DNA from: Actinomycetota bacterium
GTDB lineage: Bacteria > Actinomycetota > Actinomycetes > Nanopelagicales > Nanopelagicaceae
Direction of reading: 5' to 3'
NCBI GenBank assembly: GCA_027592195.1
Contig: JAQCKU010000004.1
Location: 1-42,783, forward strand
DNA: 42,783 nucleotides
Within the stretch, counting starts at the first letter, position 1. Each line of letters begins with the position of its first letter. A model generated the notes under the pieces. That model had not been told where the DNA came from. It was given only the letters and a program-made list of their open reading frames with translations, and ran no database searches. Made by a program: the position numbers and the translations under genes. This document shows, in pieces, positions 8,352 through 21,463 of this stretch.

Positions 8352-11300
8352 TTGGCCGCGAAATCGAAATCACAAGCTCCAAAACGTATTTCATTCGCAA
8401 AGATCCGTGAACCACAGGAAGTGCCTAACTTACTAGCGCACCAAATCGAAAGCTTCGATTGGTTGCTTGGTAACGCGGCGTGGAAAACACGACTTAGCGA
8501 AGCAGAAGCAGCAGGACGCGATGATGTCCCTAAACAATCTGGTCTTCAAGAAATCTTCGAGGAGATCTCTCCAATTGAAGATGTTCAAGGAACGATGTCG
8601 CTCTCATTTCGCGATCATCACTTTGAAGAGCCCAAGTACACAGTCACTGAGTGTAAAGAGCGCGATATAACTTATGCGCGTCCACTCTTTGTTACTGCAG
8701 AATTTATGAACAACATTACTGGTGAAATTAAATCCCAGACTGTCTTCATGGGTGATTTCCCGCTCATGACTCCTCGAGGAACTTTTGTTATCAACGGAAC
8801 AGAGCGTGTAGTTGTTTCACAGCTAGTTCGTTCACCGGGAGTTTATTTCGAGCGAACCATCGAAAAATCTTCTGATAAAGATATTCTCACCGCCAAAGTC
8901 ATTCCAAGCCGTGGCGCTTGGCTTGAATTTGAAATCGATAAGAAAGATTTTGTTGGCGTCCGTATCGATCGAAAGCGTAAGCAATCGGTAACTGTTTTTC
9001 TTAAAGCCCTTGGCTGGAGCGATGAACAAGTAGCTTCAGAATTTGGCGAATTTGAATCAATGAAAAATACTCTTGAAAAAGATACAGTTCATGATCAAGA
9101 TAATGCGCTCCTTGATATTTACCGCAAGATGCGACCAGGTGAGCCACCAACAAAAGAGGCAGCGCTTCAATTAATCCAGAATCTTTATTTTAATCCAAAG
9201 CGATATGACTTGGCCAAGGTCGGTCGTTACAAGATTAATAAGAAGCTTGGGTTAAAGCACGAATTAACGCAGAGCCTTTTAAGTATTGAAGATATCGTTG
9301 CAACAATCCGTTATCTTGCAGCGCTACATAGAGGCGATGCCTTTATGGATTATGGCCGCCAGGTGCAAGAGGCAGGTCGGGAAGTTCGCGTTGAAGTTGA
9401 CGATATTGATCACTTTGGAAATCGTCGCCTACGTAGCGTCGGTGAATTGATTCAAAATCAGGTCCGTATCGGTCTTTCACGTATGGAGCGCGTTGTTCGT
9501 GAGCGAATGACTACTCAAGATGTGGAAGCAATTACGCCTCAGACTTTGATCAATATCCGTCCTGTGACTGCTTCAATTAAAGAGTTCTTTGGAACTTCAC
9601 AACTTTCACAGTTTATGGATCAGACAAACCCACTTTCAGGACTTACCCATAAGCGCCGTCTCTCTGCGCTTGGACCTGGCGGGTTATCTCGTGATCGAGC
9701 TGGCTTTGAAGTCCGAGATGTTCACCCATCTCACTATGGACGTATGTGTCCAATTGAAACTCCAGAAGGTCCAAACATTGGTCTGATTGGTGCGCTGGCA
9801 ACATATGCACGGCTAACACCATTTGGTTTTGTGGAGACTCCTTATAGAAAAGTTGTGAAAGGTAAAGTCACCGATCATGTTGATTACCTAACTGCTGATC
9901 AAGAAGATGAACACGTTATTGCGCAGGCAAATGCACCGCTTAACGATGATAATCATTTTGCTGAATCAAAGGTTCTGGTTCGACGTCGAGGTGGAGAGGT
10001 CGAGTACATCCTTGCTGATGAAGTCGATTACATGGATGTTTCACCACGTCAGATGGTCTCTGTTGCAACAGCGATGATTCCATTCCTCGAGCATGATGAT
10101 GCCAACCGCGCCCTTATGGGATCTAACATGATGCGTCAAGCAGTACCGCTGATCAAAGCAGAGGCGCCACTTGTTGGAACTGGTATGGAATTTAGAGCAG
10201 CAGTCGATGCTGGTGATGTTGTTATTGCAACAAAGCCGGGCGTTGTTACCGCTGTCGAAGCCAACTCTGTTACGATAAAAAATGATGAAGGTGGCGATGA
10301 TCTTTATTTCTTAGAGAAATTCATCCGCTCAAATCAAGGAACTTCGCGTAATCAGAAAGCTGTAGTTTCTGCTGGAGATAAAATTTCGATTGGTCAAGTT
10401 ATTGCTGATGGACCAAGCACCCAAAATGGTGAGATGGCTCTTGGCAAGAATCTTCTTGTGGCATTTATGTCATGGGAAGGACATAACTTCGAGGATGCAA
10501 TTATTCTCTCGCAGCGATTAGTACAAGATGATGTTCTCTCATCGATCCATATTGAAGAGTATGAAGTAGATGCAAGAGATACCAAGCTTGGACCAGAGGA
10601 AATTACTCGCGACATTCCAAATGTCTCTGAAGAAGTTTTATCAGATCTTGATGAGCGTGGAATCATCCGAATTGGTGCAGAAGTTGTCCCAGGCGATATT
10701 TTGGTTGGAAAGGTCACTCCAAAGGGAGAGACTGAATTGACTCCAGAAGAGCGCTTGCTCCGTGCAATCTTTGGTGAAAAAGCTCGTGAAGTTCGCGATA
10801 CCTCACTTAAAGTTCCTCACGGTGAAGGTGGTCGAATCATCGATGTAAAGATTCAAGATATCGATGAAGGCTATGACTTACCTGCCGGTGTTAATCAAGT
10901 TGTTCGAGTCTATGTTGCGCAGAAGCGTAAGATTCAAGATGGTGACAAACTTGCAGGACGTCACGGTAATAAAGGTGTTATCTCAAAGATTCTTCCAGTT
11001 GAAGATATGCCATTTCTTGAAGATGGAACTCCGGTTGATATCGTTCTAAATCCACTTGGCGTACCTGGTCGAATGAATGTAGGCCAAGTTCTTGAAACTC
11101 ACCTAGGGTGGGTTGCAAAGAGTGGTTGGAATATTGTCGGAAGTGATGAAGCCTGGAAAGTGCGTATGCGCGATCTCGGTGCAGAATCTGCAGAGCCAGG
11201 CACTCGCGTTGCTACTCCAGTCTTTGATGGCGCACGTGAAGAGGAGATCTTCGGACTTCTTGGATCAACGCTGCCAAATCAAGATGGAATGCAGCTAGTT

Positions 11301-11825
11301 GGCCCAGGTGGAAAAGCTCAGCTTTATGATGGCCGTTCTGGTGAGCCATATCGCGATGGAATTTCCGTTGGATATATGTACATCTTAAAACTCCACCACT
11401 TGGTTGATGACAAGATTCACGCACGTTCAACTGGTCCATACTCCATGATCACGCAACAACCTCTGGGTGGAAAAGCTCAATTTGGTGGTCAGCGATTTGG
11501 TGAGATGGAAGTTTGGGCTCTTGAAGCTTACGGAGCTGCTTACACACTTCAAGAACTTCTCACCATTAAATCTGACGATGTTCTAGGTCGTGTAAAAGTT
11601 TATGAAGCAATCGTTAAGGGTGAAAATATTCCAGAGCCAGGTATTCCTGAGTCATTTAAGGTCTTGGTAAAAGAAATGCAGTCACTCTGCCTCAATGTTG
11701 AAGTTCTTTCATCTGAGGGTGTTGCAATCGCTCTACGCGATACTGATGAAGAAGTATTCCGAACCGCGGAAGAGTTAGGAATCAACTTGTCACGAGTTGA
11801 GCCAAGCTCGGTCGAAGAAGTGTGA
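8352..11825 (+). CDS. rpoB: DNA-directed RNA polymerase subunit beta
   Basis: Rif region [37 protein letters not shown] at 8352 ([20 protein letters not shown] aagga) is preferred over the track start at 8316. Confidence 0.98.
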   Translation: MAAKSKSQAPKRISFAKIREPQEVPNLLAHQIESFDWLLGNAAWKTRLSEAEAAGRDDVPKQSGLQEIFEEISPIEDVQGTMSLSFRDHHFEEPKYTVTECKERDITYARPLFVTAEFMNNITGEIKSQTVFMGDFPLMTPRGTFVINGTERVVVSQLVRSPGVYFERTIEKSSDKDILTAKVIPSRGAWLEFEIDKKDFVGVRIDRKRKQSVTVFLKALGWSDEQVASEFGEFESMKNTLEKDTVHDQDNALLDIYRKMRPGEPPTKEAALQLIQNLYFNPKRYDLAKVGRYKINKKLGLKHELTQSLLSIEDIVATIRYLAALHRGDAFMDYGRQVQEAGREVRVEVDDIDHFGNRRLRSVGELIQNQVRIGLSRMERVVRERMTTQDVEAITPQTLINIRPVTASIKEFFGTSQLSQFMDQTNPLSGLTHKRRLSALGPGGLSRDRAGFEVRDVHPSHYGRMCPIETPEGPNIGLIGALATYARLTPFGFVETPYRKVVKGKVTDHVDYLTADQEDEHVIAQANAPLNDDNHFAESKVLVRRRGGEVEYILADEVDYMDVSPRQMVSVATAMIPFLEHDDANRALMGSNMMRQAVPLIKAEAPLVGTGMEFRAAVDAGDVVIATKPGVVTAVEANSVTIKNDEGGDDLYFLEKFIRSNQGTSRNQKAVVSAGDKISIGQVIADGPSTQNGEMALGKNLLVAFMSWEGHNFEDAIILSQRLVQDDVLSSIHIEEYEVDARDTKLGPEEITRDIPNVSEEVLSDLDERGIIRIGAEVVPGDILVGKVTPKGETELTPEERLLRAIFGEKAREVRDTSLKVPHGEGGRIIDVKIQDIDEGYDLPAGVNQVVRVYVAQKRKIQDGDKLAGRHGNKGVISKILPVEDMPFLEDGTPVDIVLNPLGVPGRMNVGQVLETHLGWVAKSGWNIVGSDEAWKVRMRDLGAESAEPGTRVATPVFDGAREEEIFGLLGSTLPNQDGMQLVGPGGKAQLYDGRSGEPYRDGISVGYMYILKLHHLVDDKIHARSTGPYSMITQQPLGGKAQFGGQRFGEMEVWALEAYGAAYTLQELLTIKSDDVLGRVKVYEAIVKGENIPEPGIPESFKVLVKEMQSLCLNVEVLSSEGVAIALRDTDEEVFRTAEELGINLSRVEPSSVEEV

Positions 11826-11842
11826 TGGGGGAGAGATAAATT

Positions 11843-14800
11843 ATGTTAGACGTCAATTTCTTCGATGAACTACGTATCGGACTTGCATCAGCTCAAAATA
11901 TTCGAGAGTGGTCTTTTGGTGAGGTAAAGAAGCCAGAGACGATCAACTATCGAACACTGAAGCCAGAAAAAGATGGTCTCTTTGATGAAAAGATCTTTGG
12001 ACCAACTCGTGACTGGGAATGTTATTGCGGTAAGTACAAGCGGGTCCGTTTTAAAGGAATTATCTGCGAGCGTTGCGGTGTTGAGGTCACTCGCGCCAAA
12101 GTTCGTCGCGAGCGAATGGGCCATATTGAACTTGCAGCCCCAGTTACCCATATCTGGTACTTCAAGGGCGTACCCAGCCGACTTGGATATCTTTTAGACC
12201 TAGCTCCAAAAGATTTAGAGAAAGTTATCTACTTCGCTGCCTACATGATTACCGATGTAGATGCTCCAGCTCGTGAAGAAGATATGCCAAAGCTTGAAAA
12301 GAAGTTATTTGCCGATATCAAGAAGATCGAGACAAAACGAGATCTAGATCTTGATACTCGTCAGAAGAAACTTGAGGAAGATCTTGCAGAGCTGGAAGAA
12401 GAGGGCGCAAAATCAGATGCCCGTCGGAAAGTTCGTGAAGCTGGTGAGCGTGAGTTAAAGACAATTCGTGAGCGCCATCAGAAAGAGTTAGATCGCCTAC
12501 AAGAGGTCTGGACAAGATTTAAAAATCTTAAAGTTCAAGATCTTGAAGGCGATGAGAATCTCTACCGTGCAATGCGCGATCGTTATGGAATTTATTTCAA
12601 AGGTGCAATGGGCGCAGCTGCAATTCAGCGACGTCTAGAAACTTTTGATCTTCAGACAGAGTTTGACAAGCTCAATGATCTTAGCCAGACGGGTAAGGGA
12701 CAGAAGAGGACCCGTGCGATTAAGCGTCTCAAAGTAGTCAACTCCTTCCTCACCACGAGCAATGCTGCGGCATCGATGGTTCTAGATTGCGTTCCAGTCA
12801 TTCCGCCAGATCTACGTCCAATGGTTCAACTCGATGGTGGACGTTTCGCGACATCAGATCTTAATGATCTATATCGCCGCGTTATCAATCGAAATAATCG
12901 TCTCAAGCGATTAGTTGATCTTGGCGCACCTGAAATCATTGTCAACAATGAGAAGCGTATGTTGCAGGAAGCTGTTGATGCGCTCTTTGATAATGGTCGT
13001 CGTGGTCGCCCTGTTACAGGTCCAGGAAATCGAGCCCTTAAATCCTTGAGCGATATGCTCAAAGGTAAGCAAGGTCGATTCCGTCAGAACCTTCTTGGAA
13101 AGCGCGTTGATTACTCAGGACGATCAGTAATTGTTGCTGGTCCACAGCTGAAATTGCATCAATGCGGTCTACCAAAACAGATGGCGCTAGAACTCTTCAA
13201 GCCATTTGTTATGAAGCGACTTGTTGATCTCAATCATGCCCAAAATATTAAATCTGCTAAGCGGATGGTTGAGCGTTCACGTTCAGTTGTTTGGGATGTT
13301 TTAGAAGAGGTAATTGCAGAGCATCCAGTGCTACTTAACCGTGCACCAACTCTTCACCGCCTTGGAATTCAAGCCTTTGAGCCACTTCTGATTGAAGGTA
13401 AAGCAATTCAGATCCACCCACTTGTCTGTACAGCCTTTAACGCAGACTTTGATGGTGATCAGATGGCGGTACATGTACCTCTCTCTGCTGAAGCGCAGGC
13501 TGAGGCACGAATTCTCATGCTCTCTTCCAACAATATTCTCTCTCCTGCAAGCGGTCGCCCTCTTGCATCACCTACACAAGATATGGTTCTAGGAATTTAT
13601 TTCTTAACCTCACTCCGTGAAGGTGAAGTGGGTGAAGGTCGGGCATTTGGATCTATTCCAGAGGCTTTGATGGCATTTGATCAGAGATCACTATCGCTTC
13701 AAGCAAAAATCAAGCTTCGCGTAAATGGCGTAACGAAAGAGACAACTCTTGGTCGAGCCCTTTTTAATGAAGTCTTGCCTGAATCTTTTGGATACATTGA
13801 AGAAGATGTAACAAAGAAGGTTGTTGGAAGCATCGTAGATAAACTTGCTGAGGCCTACCCTAAAGTTGTCGTTGCGGCAGTCCTTGATGGGCTAAAGGAA
13901 CTTGGCTTCTATTGGGCAACTCGCGCTGCGGTAACAATTGGTATTGAAGATGTTGTTACTCCGCCAGATAAGCAAAATATCTTAGATAAGTATGAGACTG
14001 ATGCCGATAAAGTTCAGCAACAATACGACAATGGACTCATCACCAATGATGAGCGCCGTCAAGAACTTATTGAAATCTGGACTGAAGCGACTGCAAAGAT
14101 CGCAGAGAGCATGGAGAATAACTTCCCTCGTACCAATCCGGTATGGATGATGGTCTACTCCGGTGCTCGCGGAAATATGATGCAGATCCGTCAGATCGCA
14201 GGTATGCGTGGACTTGTGGCTAATCCAAAGGGCGAAATTATTGCCCGGCCGATTAAGTCAAACTTCCGCGAAGGCCTCTCCGTTCTTGAATACTTCATCT
14301 CAACTCACGGTGCTCGTAAAGGTCTTGCCGATACTGCGCTGCGAACTGCAGATTCTGGTTACCTCACTCGACGTCTCTGCGATGTGGCACAAGATGTCAT
14401 CATCCGTGAAGAAGATTGCGGTACCGATCGCGGCTTAACTCTTGCTATCGCAGCAAAGAGCAGTGAGGGCCTAGTCCGTGATGAGTATGTAGAGACAGCG
14501 ATCTTTGGACGAGTTCTTGCTGAGACAGTTTCAATGAGCGGAAAAGAAATTCTTCCTGCTGGTACAGAACTTGGAGATCACCATATTGATACCCTCGTTT
14601 CAGCTGGAGTGAGCGAGATAAAGGTTCGATCTGTCCTTACCTGTGATTCCAAATTTGGCCAATGCGCAGCTTGCTACGGCCGATCAATGGCAGCTGGAAA
14701 GATGGTTGATGTTGGTGAGGCTGTTGGAATTATCGCGGCACAATCAATTGGTGAGCCTGGTACACAGTTAACAATGCGTACCTTCCATACCGGTGGCGTT

Positions 14801-15649
14801 GCTGGAGATGACATCACACATGGTCTACCACGTGTTGTTGAGCTCTTCGAAGCGCGAACACCAAAGGGCGTTGCACCAATTGCTGAATCAGCTGGCGTTG
14901 TCTCCTTTATTGAGGATGCAAAGGGCAAGAAGATTCTGGTGACTCCAGATGATGGAAGCGAAGCTGTTGCTTATCCCTTTACTCGACGTCAGAAACTTCT
15001 TGTTGAAGAAGGATCTCGAGTTGGTGTTGGTGAGAAAATGGTTGTTGGTGCAATTGATCCGAAGCAAGTTCTTCGAATCCTTGGTCCACGAGCAACACAG
15101 ATCCACCTCGTCACTGAAATTCAAGAGGTTTATCGATCACAGGGTGTCTCTATCCACGATAAACATATTGAAATTATCGTCCGACAGATGCTCAAGCGCG
15201 TTACAGTCTTAGAACCTGGCGATGCTGATCTTCTTCCAGGAGAGCTCGTTGACCGCGCTCGCCTTGAATCAGAGAACCGTCGCGTTGTGCAAGAGGGTGG
15301 AAAAGCTGCAACGGGTCGAGCTGAACTTATGGGTATTACAAAGGCATCTCTTGCAACTGAGTCGTGGCTATCTGCCGCCTCATTCCAAGAGACGACTCGA
15401 GTACTTACCGATGCAGCTTTATCTGAAAAGCGCGATCAACTCCTTGGACTTAAGGAGAATGTCATTATTGGCAAGCTCATCCCTGCAGGTACCGGCCTTG
15501 CGCGTTATCGCAACGTTAAGGTTGAACCTACAGAGGAGGCAAAAGCAGCTGTTTATGCCGCATATGATGAGTATGAGTACTCACCATTTGATATAACAGG
15601 TTCAGGAGCAGCAGTCAGGCTTGATGAATTTGATGTGGATGCGCGTTAA
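11843..15649 (+). CDS. rpoC: DNA-directed RNA polymerase subunit beta'
   Basis: Zn motif [23 protein letters not shown], catalytic [12 protein letters not shown]. Confidence 0.99.
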   Translation: MLDVNFFDELRIGLASAQNIREWSFGEVKKPETINYRTLKPEKDGLFDEKIFGPTRDWECYCGKYKRVRFKGIICERCGVEVTRAKVRRERMGHIELAAPVTHIWYFKGVPSRLGYLLDLAPKDLEKVIYFAAYMITDVDAPAREEDMPKLEKKLFADIKKIETKRDLDLDTRQKKLEEDLAELEEEGAKSDARRKVREAGERELKTIRERHQKELDRLQEVWTRFKNLKVQDLEGDENLYRAMRDRYGIYFKGAMGAAAIQRRLETFDLQTEFDKLNDLSQTGKGQKRTRAIKRLKVVNSFLTTSNAAASMVLDCVPVIPPDLRPMVQLDGGRFATSDLNDLYRRVINRNNRLKRLVDLGAPEIIVNNEKRMLQEAVDALFDNGRRGRPVTGPGNRALKSLSDMLKGKQGRFRQNLLGKRVDYSGRSVIVAGPQLKLHQCGLPKQMALELFKPFVMKRLVDLNHAQNIKSAKRMVERSRSVVWDVLEEVIAEHPVLLNRAPTLHRLGIQAFEPLLIEGKAIQIHPLVCTAFNADFDGDQMAVHVPLSAEAQAEARILMLSSNNILSPASGRPLASPTQDMVLGIYFLTSLREGEVGEGRAFGSIPEALMAFDQRSLSLQAKIKLRVNGVTKETTLGRALFNEVLPESFGYIEEDVTKKVVGSIVDKLAEAYPKVVVAAVLDGLKELGFYWATRAAVTIGIEDVVTPPDKQNILDKYETDADKVQQQYDNGLITNDERRQELIEIWTEATAKIAESMENNFPRTNPVWMMVYSGARGNMMQIRQIAGMRGLVANPKGEIIARPIKSNFREGLSVLEYFISTHGARKGLADTALRTADSGYLTRRLCDVAQDVIIREEDCGTDRGLTLAIAAKSSEGLVRDEYVETAIFGRVLAETVSMSGKEILPAGTELGDHHIDTLVSAGVSEIKVRSVLTCDSKFGQCAACYGRSMAAGKMVDVGEAVGIIAAQSIGEPGTQLTMRTFHTGGVAGDDITHGLPRVVELFEARTPKGVAPIAESAGVVSFIEDAKGKKILVTPDDGSEAVAYPFTRRQKLLVEEGSRVGVGEKMVVGAIDPKQVLRILGPRATQIHLVTEIQEVYRSQGVSIHDKHIEIIVRQMLKRVTVLEPGDADLLPGELVDRARLESENRRVVQEGGKAATGRAELMGITKASLATESWLSAASFQETTRVLTDAALSEKRDQLLGLKENVIIGKLIPAGTGLARYRNVKVEPTEEAKAAVYAAYDEYEYSPFDITGSGAAVRLDEFDVDAR

Positions 15650-15681
15650 TAGCAAAATATCGCCTGTAAATAATTAATACA

Positions 15682-15720
15682 GAAGGGCCTTAGAATTTCT
15701 AAGGCCCTTCTTTTTATTTT
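15682..15720 (+). terminator. Intrinsic terminator after rpoC
   Basis: Perfect 13-bp stem GAAGGGCCTTAGA-att-TCTAAGGCCCTTC followed by tttttatttt. Confidence 0.95.
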
Positions 15721-15728
15721 ATTCCTAA

Positions 15729-16385
15729 TTAATTACTTTGATATACAACGAGCGCTGCAGCGATAAAGTGAAGAATAAAAGCAGCTGCTGTCATTGCATG
15801 AAAGAGTTCATGGAATCCAAACCAGTTGATTGAAAAATTTGGTTTTTTTAATCCATAAATAATTCCACCAAGTGAGTAAAGAATTCCACCAAGAAGAATT
15901 AAAGTAAAAATTACTACGCCGCCATTGGTATAAAACTCTGGAAGATAAATTAAGGCGATCCAACCTAATCCGATATATAACGGAACATAGAGCCATCTTG
16001 GTGAATTGATCCAAGCAATTCGAAAAATAGCGGTGGTGATCGCTGTTCCCCAGATAATGGAGAGGAGAAGCGTTGCTTCTCCACGCTCTAATAAGAAGAG
16101 AGCGAAAGGGGTATAGGTACCTGCTATCAGGAGTGGGATATTGGCATGATCGATTCTTCGCCAGAGCGCTTTTGTAGAATCTCGCCAGCGAACTCGGTGA
16201 TAGAGGGCGCTGGAGGTAAAGAGCAGCCCGGCGGTGAGGGTGAGGATTCCTAGTGATAGCCGCCCTCGGAATTCTTGGGCGATCGTGACCAGGGTTAACC
16301 CGGCGACAAGAGAAATTGGGGACATGACCAGATGAATGACCCCGCGGAGCCTAGGTTTTGAAGTGGCTACAAGATTTTCACTCAT
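15729..16385 (-). CDS. Hemolysin III / TrhA (PAQR-like) family membrane protein
   Basis: Seven hydrophobic segments; SSALYHRVRW, RRIDHANIPLLIAGTYTP, FHELFHAMTAAAFILHFIA. Confidence 0.93.
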   Translation of the reverse strand: MSENLVATSKPRLRGVIHLVMSPISLVAGLTLVTIAQEFRGRLSLGILTLTAGLLFTSSALYHRVRWRDSTKALWRRIDHANIPLLIAGTYTPFALFLLERGEATLLLSIIWGTAITTAIFRIAWINSPRWLYVPLYIGLGWIALIYLPEFYTNGGVVIFTLILLGGILYSLGGIIYGLKKPNFSINWFGFHELFHAMTAAAFILHFIAAALVVYQSN

Positions 16386-16677
16386 CAGGTGCGAATACTC
16401 CCATCTGGCTCAGGGCTATTCGGCGTGTCGGATCTGGCAAATCCAGTGATTTTACGTGAGAGCGGGGTAGGGCCATTTTGACCCGCCCCGGCTATTTGAG
16501 CTACCCTCACCCTCTTGCTTAATTGGTCTTCCTTTATCGGAACCCGTCTTTTTACCGGTTATTTCGTTGCTGAAATCGGTAGAAAAGGTTAGGCAGTAAG
16601 AAAGAGCAGTACATCTTTGCAAATGAACTCTGTAGAAATACGCTTTTAATTTTGCCCTGATGAAATAGCGAAGTAGT

Positions 16678-16713
16678 TTCAACACGCCCGACCTCGTGGG
16701 TCGGAGAGTTGAA
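16678..16713 (+). promoter_or_regulatory. Structured leader hairpin upstream of rpsL
   Basis: TTCAAC-acgc-CCGACC-tcgtg-GGTCGG-aga-GTTGAA; nested inverted repeat with an internal loop, no T-run. Confidence 0.6.
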
Positions 16714-16736
16714 GCTCGAGAGAGAAGAGAGAAGTA

Positions 16737-17111
16737 GTGCCAACAATTCAGCAGCTGGTCCGTAAGGGTCGCGTTGAAAAGTCTTCAAAGACGACAACGC
16801 CTGCTCTTAAAGGAAGTCCGCAACGTCGTGGTGTCTGCACCCGCGTTTACACAACAACTCCTAAGAAGCCGAATTCAGCGCTTCGCAAAGTTGCTCGTGT
16901 GCGGCTAACAAGTGGAATGGAAGTAACTGCATACATTCCAGGTGAAGGACATAATTTGCAAGAGCACTCCATCGTCTTGGTACGCGGTGGTCGTGTGAAA
17001 GATCTTCCCGGCGTTCGTTACAAGATCGTCCGCGGCTCTCTCGATACTCAAGGTGTTAAAGATCGTAAACAAGCGCGCTCACGTTATGGCGCTAAGCGAG
17101 AAAAGAAATAA
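16737..17111 (+). CDS. rpsL: 30S ribosomal protein S12
   Basis: GTG start; [29 protein letters not shown]. Confidence 0.99.
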   Translation: MPTIQQLVRKGRVEKSSKTTTPALKGSPQRRGVCTRVYTTTPKKPNSALRKVARVRLTSGMEVTAYIPGEGHNLQEHSIVLVRGGRVKDLPGVRYKIVRGSLDTQGVKDRKQARSRYGAKREKK

Positions 17112-17124
17112 GGGGAGATAGATA

Positions 17125-17595
17125 ATGCCACGTAAAGGTCCCGCCCCGAAAAAGCAGGTTATCGCTGATCCTGTTTATAACTCACCAGTTGTTACTGCGC
17201 TAATTAATCGCGTTCTTACAGCAGGAAAGCGATCAACTGCAGAAGCGATTGTTTACAATGCTTTAGAAGGTTGTCGCGCAAAGATTGAAACTGATCCAGT
17301 TATTACTTTAAAAAGAGCAATCGATAATGTAAAGCCAGCAGTTGAAGTTCGCTCTCGCCGCGTTGGTGGCGCTACTTATCAGGTTCCTGTTGAGGTAAAA
17401 GCTGCTCGCTCAATGACACTTGCGCTCCGTTGGTTGGTCGAGAATGCAAAAGATCGCCGCGAAAAATCAATGGCAGAGCGTTTAACAAATGAAATTATCG
17501 ATGCTAGCAACGGCTTAGGCGCTGCTGTTAAGCGACGAGAAGATACTCATAAGATGGCAGAGGCCAATAAAGCCTTCGCACATTATCGCTGGTAA
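17125..17595 (+). CDS. rpsG: 30S ribosomal protein S7
   Basis: [10 protein letters not shown]...[31 protein letters not shown]. Confidence 0.99.
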   Translation: MPRKGPAPKKQVIADPVYNSPVVTALINRVLTAGKRSTAEAIVYNALEGCRAKIETDPVITLKRAIDNVKPAVEVRSRRVGGATYQVPVEVKAARSMTLALRWLVENAKDRREKSMAERLTNEIIDASNGLGAAVKRREDTHKMAEANKAFAHYRW

Positions 17596-17671
17596 TTAAT
17601 AACTATCTCTTAATAAATTGTTAAGAGATAAGAGATGTATTTAAAGGGAAGAGAAGGAGAAGGAAGAGACC

Positions 17672-19780
17672 GTGGCAGCAATTGACACCGCAGTAGATCT
17701 TTCAACTGTCCGAAACATCGGCATCATGGCTCATATTGATGCTGGTAAGACAACGACGACAGAGCGCATCCTTTTCTATACCGGTATCAACTACAAGATT
17801 GGTGAGGTCCACGAAGGTGGAGCCACCATGGACTGGATGGAACAAGAGCAAGAGCGCGGTATCACTATCACCTCTGCAGCAACAACTTGTTTCTGGAAAG
17901 ACCATCTCATTAACATTATTGATACACCTGGCCACGTTGACTTTACTGTTGAGGTAGAGCGATCACTACGTGTACTTGATGGCGCAGTTGCTGTTTTTGA
18001 TGGCGTTGCTGGTGTTGAGCCACAGTCGGAGACTGTCTGGCGCCAAGCAGATAAATATAAAGTCCCGCGGATTTGTTTTGTAAATAAGCTTGATCGAACT
18101 GGCGCATCATTTGAACGTTGTGTAGAGATGATCAAAGATCGTCTCAAGGCAACACCTCTCGTTCTTCAAATACCAATTGGCGCTGAAGGAGATTTCATCG
18201 GAGTTGTTGATCTCATTGATATGAAGGCTCTGGTCTGGCCTGGTGAGACAAAAATCGGTGATGACTATGTTGTTGAAGAGATTCCTGCCAATCTTCAAGA
18301 GGCGGCAGCAAAAGCTCGCTATGAACTACTAGAGACTTTAGCCGATAAAGATGATCAGATCATGGAGAAGTATCTTGAAGGACAAGAGCTCTCCAAAGAA
18401 GAGATCATTGCAGGAATTCGTCGTGCAACGATTGCCGATAAAGCAACTCCAGTATTAACCGGTTCTGCCTTTAAAAATAAAGGCGTTCAGCCAATGCTTG
18501 ATGCAGTGGTCCGTTACCTTCCTAATCCACTTGATGTGGATGCAATTGTTGGTACCAAGATGGGCGACTCATCTGTTGAAATTTCCAGGCAACCATCTGA
18601 TTCAGAGCCATTTTCTGCTCTTGCATTTAAAATCATGAGCGATCCACACCTTGGAAAGTTAACTTTCGTAAGAATTTACTCTGGAAAACTCACATCAGGT
18701 AGCGCTGTTCTTAACTCCACCAAAGATCGTAAAGAGCGGATCGGCAAGATTTATCAGATGCATGCAAATAAGCGCGAAGAACGTGATAGCGCTGGCGCAG
18801 GAATGATCATTGCGGTTATGGGACTTAAAGACACTACAACAGGAGATACTCTCTGTGATTCTGATAAACCAGTAATTCTTGAATCAATGGAATTTCCAGA
18901 TCCTGTTATCCATGTTGCTATTGAGCCAAAGACAAAGGGCGATCAAGAAAAGCTTGGAACTGCTATTCAAAGACTTGCTGAAGAAGATCCAACATTTCAT
19001 GTTCGAAGTGATGAAGAGACCGGCCAGACCATTATTGGCGGAATGGGCGAGCTTCACCTCGAAATTCTTGTTGATCGTATGAAGCGTGAATTTAAAGTGG
19101 AGGCAAATGTTGGTAAGCCACAAGTTGCCTACCGTGAAACCCTGCGTAAGCCGGTTGATCGTTATGACTACACACATAAGAAGCAGTCAGGTGGATCAGG
19201 TCAGTTTGCAAAAATCCAGATCGCTATCGAACCACTTCCTGTTGGTGAAGTTGTTGGTGGATACGAATTCGTAAATAAAATTACTGGTGGACGTATTCCA
19301 CGAGAATATATCCCTGCAGTTGATGATGGTTGCCAAGATGCAATGCAGACCGGCCCGCTTGCTGGTTATCCATTAACTGATGTACGTGTAACTCTTCTTG
19401 ATGGTGCGTATCACGATGTTGACTCATCGGAGCTCGCTTTCAAGATTGCTGGTATCGCAGCATTTAAGGAGGCAGCAAAACTTGCTTCTCCTGCTCTGCT
19501 CGAGCCAATGATGTCTGTCGAAGTCGTCACTCCTGAAGATTTCATGGGTGAAGTCATCGGCGATCTCAACTCTCGACGTGGCCAAATACAGGCTATGGAT
19601 GAGCGTTCAGGTGCACGCGTTGTTAAGGCGCTTGTTCCGCTATCTGAGATGTTCGGCTATGTCGGAGATCTGAGAAGCAAGACTCAAGGTCGCGCTTCCT
19701 ACTCAATGCAGTTTGATTCCTATGCAGAAGTTCCTGCAGCGGTTTCAAAAGAAATCATTGCCAAAGTTCGCGGCGAGTAA
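17672..19780 (+). CDS. fusA: Elongation factor G
   Basis: GTG start; [51 protein letters not shown]. Confidence 0.99.
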   Translation: MAAIDTAVDLSTVRNIGIMAHIDAGKTTTTERILFYTGINYKIGEVHEGGATMDWMEQEQERGITITSAATTCFWKDHLINIIDTPGHVDFTVEVERSLRVLDGAVAVFDGVAGVEPQSETVWRQADKYKVPRICFVNKLDRTGASFERCVEMIKDRLKATPLVLQIPIGAEGDFIGVVDLIDMKALVWPGETKIGDDYVVEEIPANLQEAAAKARYELLETLADKDDQIMEKYLEGQELSKEEIIAGIRRATIADKATPVLTGSAFKNKGVQPMLDAVVRYLPNPLDVDAIVGTKMGDSSVEISRQPSDSEPFSALAFKIMSDPHLGKLTFVRIYSGKLTSGSAVLNSTKDRKERIGKIYQMHANKREERDSAGAGMIIAVMGLKDTTTGDTLCDSDKPVILESMEFPDPVIHVAIEPKTKGDQEKLGTAIQRLAEEDPTFHVRSDEETGQTIIGGMGELHLEILVDRMKREFKVEANVGKPQVAYRETLRKPVDRYDYTHKKQSGGSGQFAKIQIAIEPLPVGEVVGGYEFVNKITGGRIPREYIPAVDDGCQDAMQTGPLAGYPLTDVRVTLLDGAYHDVDSSELAFKIAGIAAFKEAAKLASPALLEPMMSVEVVTPEDFMGEVIGDLNSRRGQIQAMDERSGARVVKALVPLSEMFGYVGDLRSKTQGRASYSMQFDSYAEVPAAVSKEIIAKVRGE

Positions 19781-19818
19781 CACCACACACGAGTAAAGAA
19801 AAAGAAAGAGGACAGCAA

Positions 19819-21012
19819 GTGACAAAGGCGAAGTTCGAGCGGACAAAACCGCACGTGAACATCGGCACCATCGGTCACATCGACCACGGTAAGACAACTC
19901 TTACTGCGGCGATCTCCAAGGTGCTTCACGATCGTTATCCAGATGTAAACCCATTCACACCATTCGATCAGATCGATAAGGCGCCAGAAGAGCGTCAACG
20001 AGGTATCACCATCTCTATCGCCCATATCGAATACCAGACAGAGAAGCGTCACTACGCACACGTTGACTGCCCTGGCCACGCTGACTACATCAAGAACATG
20101 ATTACTGGTGCAGCTCAGATGGACGGCGCGATCCTTGTAGTTGCCGCTACTGATGGTCCAATGCCACAGACCAAGGAGCACGTTCTCCTTGCCCGTCAGG
20201 TTGGTGTTCCATCAATCGTTGTTGCACTTAATAAGTCAGACATGGTTGATGATGAAGAAATTTTGATGCTCGTTGAGGAAGAAGTTCGTGACCTTCTTAA
20301 GAAGTACGAATTCCCTGGCGACACAACTCCAATTGTTCGCGTATCTGCACTTAAGGCTCTCGAGGGAGATGCCGAGTGGGGTAACAAGATCATGGATTTG
20401 ATGACCGCTGTTGATGATTTCATTCCACAACCAGAGCGTGAAGTTGATAAGCCATTCTTGATGCCAGTTGAAGACGTCTTCACCATCACAGGTCGAGGAA
20501 CTGTTGTTACTGGTCGTATCGAGCGTGGAATTGTTAAGGTCAACGAAGAAATTGAAATCGTTGGTATCCGTCCAACTTCAGCGAAGACTGTTGTTACAGG
20601 CGTTGAAATGTTCCGCAAGCTTCTTGACGAAGGTCAAGCAGGCGAGAACGTTGGACTCTTGCTCCGTGGTCTAAAGCGTGAAGATGTTGAGCGTGGTCAG
20701 GTCTGCGTTAAGCCTGGTTCAATCACTCCTCATACAGACTTTGATGCATCTGTTTACATCCTTTCAAAGGATGAAGGCGGTCGCCACACTCCATTCTTCA
20801 ACAACTACCGTCCACAGTTCTACTTCCGTACAACTGATGTGACTGGTGTTGTAACTCTTCCAGCAGGAAAAGACATGGTTATGCCTGGCGATAACGTCGA
20901 AATCGCAGTTGCGTTGATTCAACCAATTGCTATGGAAGATGGGCTTCGTTTCGCAATCCGTGAAGGCGGTCGTACCGTTGGAGCAGGTCGCGTAACTAAG
21001 ATCAAGGCGTAA
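19819..21012 (+). CDS. tuf: Elongation factor Tu
   Basis: GTG start; [47 protein letters not shown]. Confidence 0.99.
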   Translation: MTKAKFERTKPHVNIGTIGHIDHGKTTLTAAISKVLHDRYPDVNPFTPFDQIDKAPEERQRGITISIAHIEYQTEKRHYAHVDCPGHADYIKNMITGAAQMDGAILVVAATDGPMPQTKEHVLLARQVGVPSIVVALNKSDMVDDEEILMLVEEEVRDLLKKYEFPGDTTPIVRVSALKALEGDAEWGNKIMDLMTAVDDFIPQPEREVDKPFLMPVEDVFTITGRGTVVTGRIERGIVKVNEEIEIVGIRPTSAKTVVTGVEMFRKLLDEGQAGENVGLLLRGLKREDVERGQVCVKPGSITPHTDFDASVYILSKDEGGRHTPFFNNYRPQFYFRTTDVTGVVTLPAGKDMVMPGDNVEIAVALIQPIAMEDGLRFAIREGGRTVGAGRVTKIKA

Positions 21013-21061
21013 TAAAAACTTAAAAGTAAAAAAGTAGTACAACTCTTTCATTCTCGTGTGA

Positions 21062-21097
21062 ACGAAAGTAGTAGAGCGAGAGCTCTACTACTTTCGT
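21062..21097 (+). promoter_or_regulatory. Perfect 16-bp hairpin with GAGA tetraloop in the tuf-rpsJ intergenic region
   Basis: ACGAAAGTAGTAGAGC-gaga-GCTCTACTACTTTCGT; not followed by a T-run. Confidence 0.9.
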
Positions 21098-21142
21098 GAG
21101 AGAGTGAAAATAAATGAAGCGAAAGAATAAAAAGGAGAAAAG

Positions 21143-21451
21143 ATGGCCGGACAGAAGATCCGAATTCGGCTCAAGGCATACGACCATGAGGTGATCGACT
21201 CTTCCGCGAAGAAAATCGTGGAGACAGTCGAGCGCACAGGTGCAACTGTTGCAGGCCCAGTACCTCTGCCTACAGAGAAAAATACGTACTGTGTTATCCG
21301 CTCTCCCCATAAATATAAGGACAGCCGCGAACATTTCGAGATGCGCACCCATAAGCGCCTTATCGACATCATCGATCCAACACCTAAAACTGTTGATTCT
21401 TTGATGCGACTCGATCTACCCGCTGGCGTTGATATTGAGATCAAGCTCTAG
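21143..21451 (+). CDS. rpsJ: 30S ribosomal protein S10
   Basis: [29 protein letters not shown]. Confidence 0.99.
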   Translation: MAGQKIRIRLKAYDHEVIDSSAKKIVETVERTGATVAGPVPLPTEKNTYCVIRSPHKYKDSREHFEMRTHKRLIDIIDPTPKTVDSLMRLDLPAGVDIEIKL

Positions 21452-21463
21452 GAGATCTGACCA

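Noticed and set aside
9495-9700. Possible rifampicin-resistance substitutions in rpoB
   Set aside because: The cluster I residues appear wild type ([29 protein letters not shown]).
16737-17111. Possible streptomycin-resistance substitutions in rpsL
   Set aside because: KKPNS and [11 protein letters not shown] lysines are wild type.
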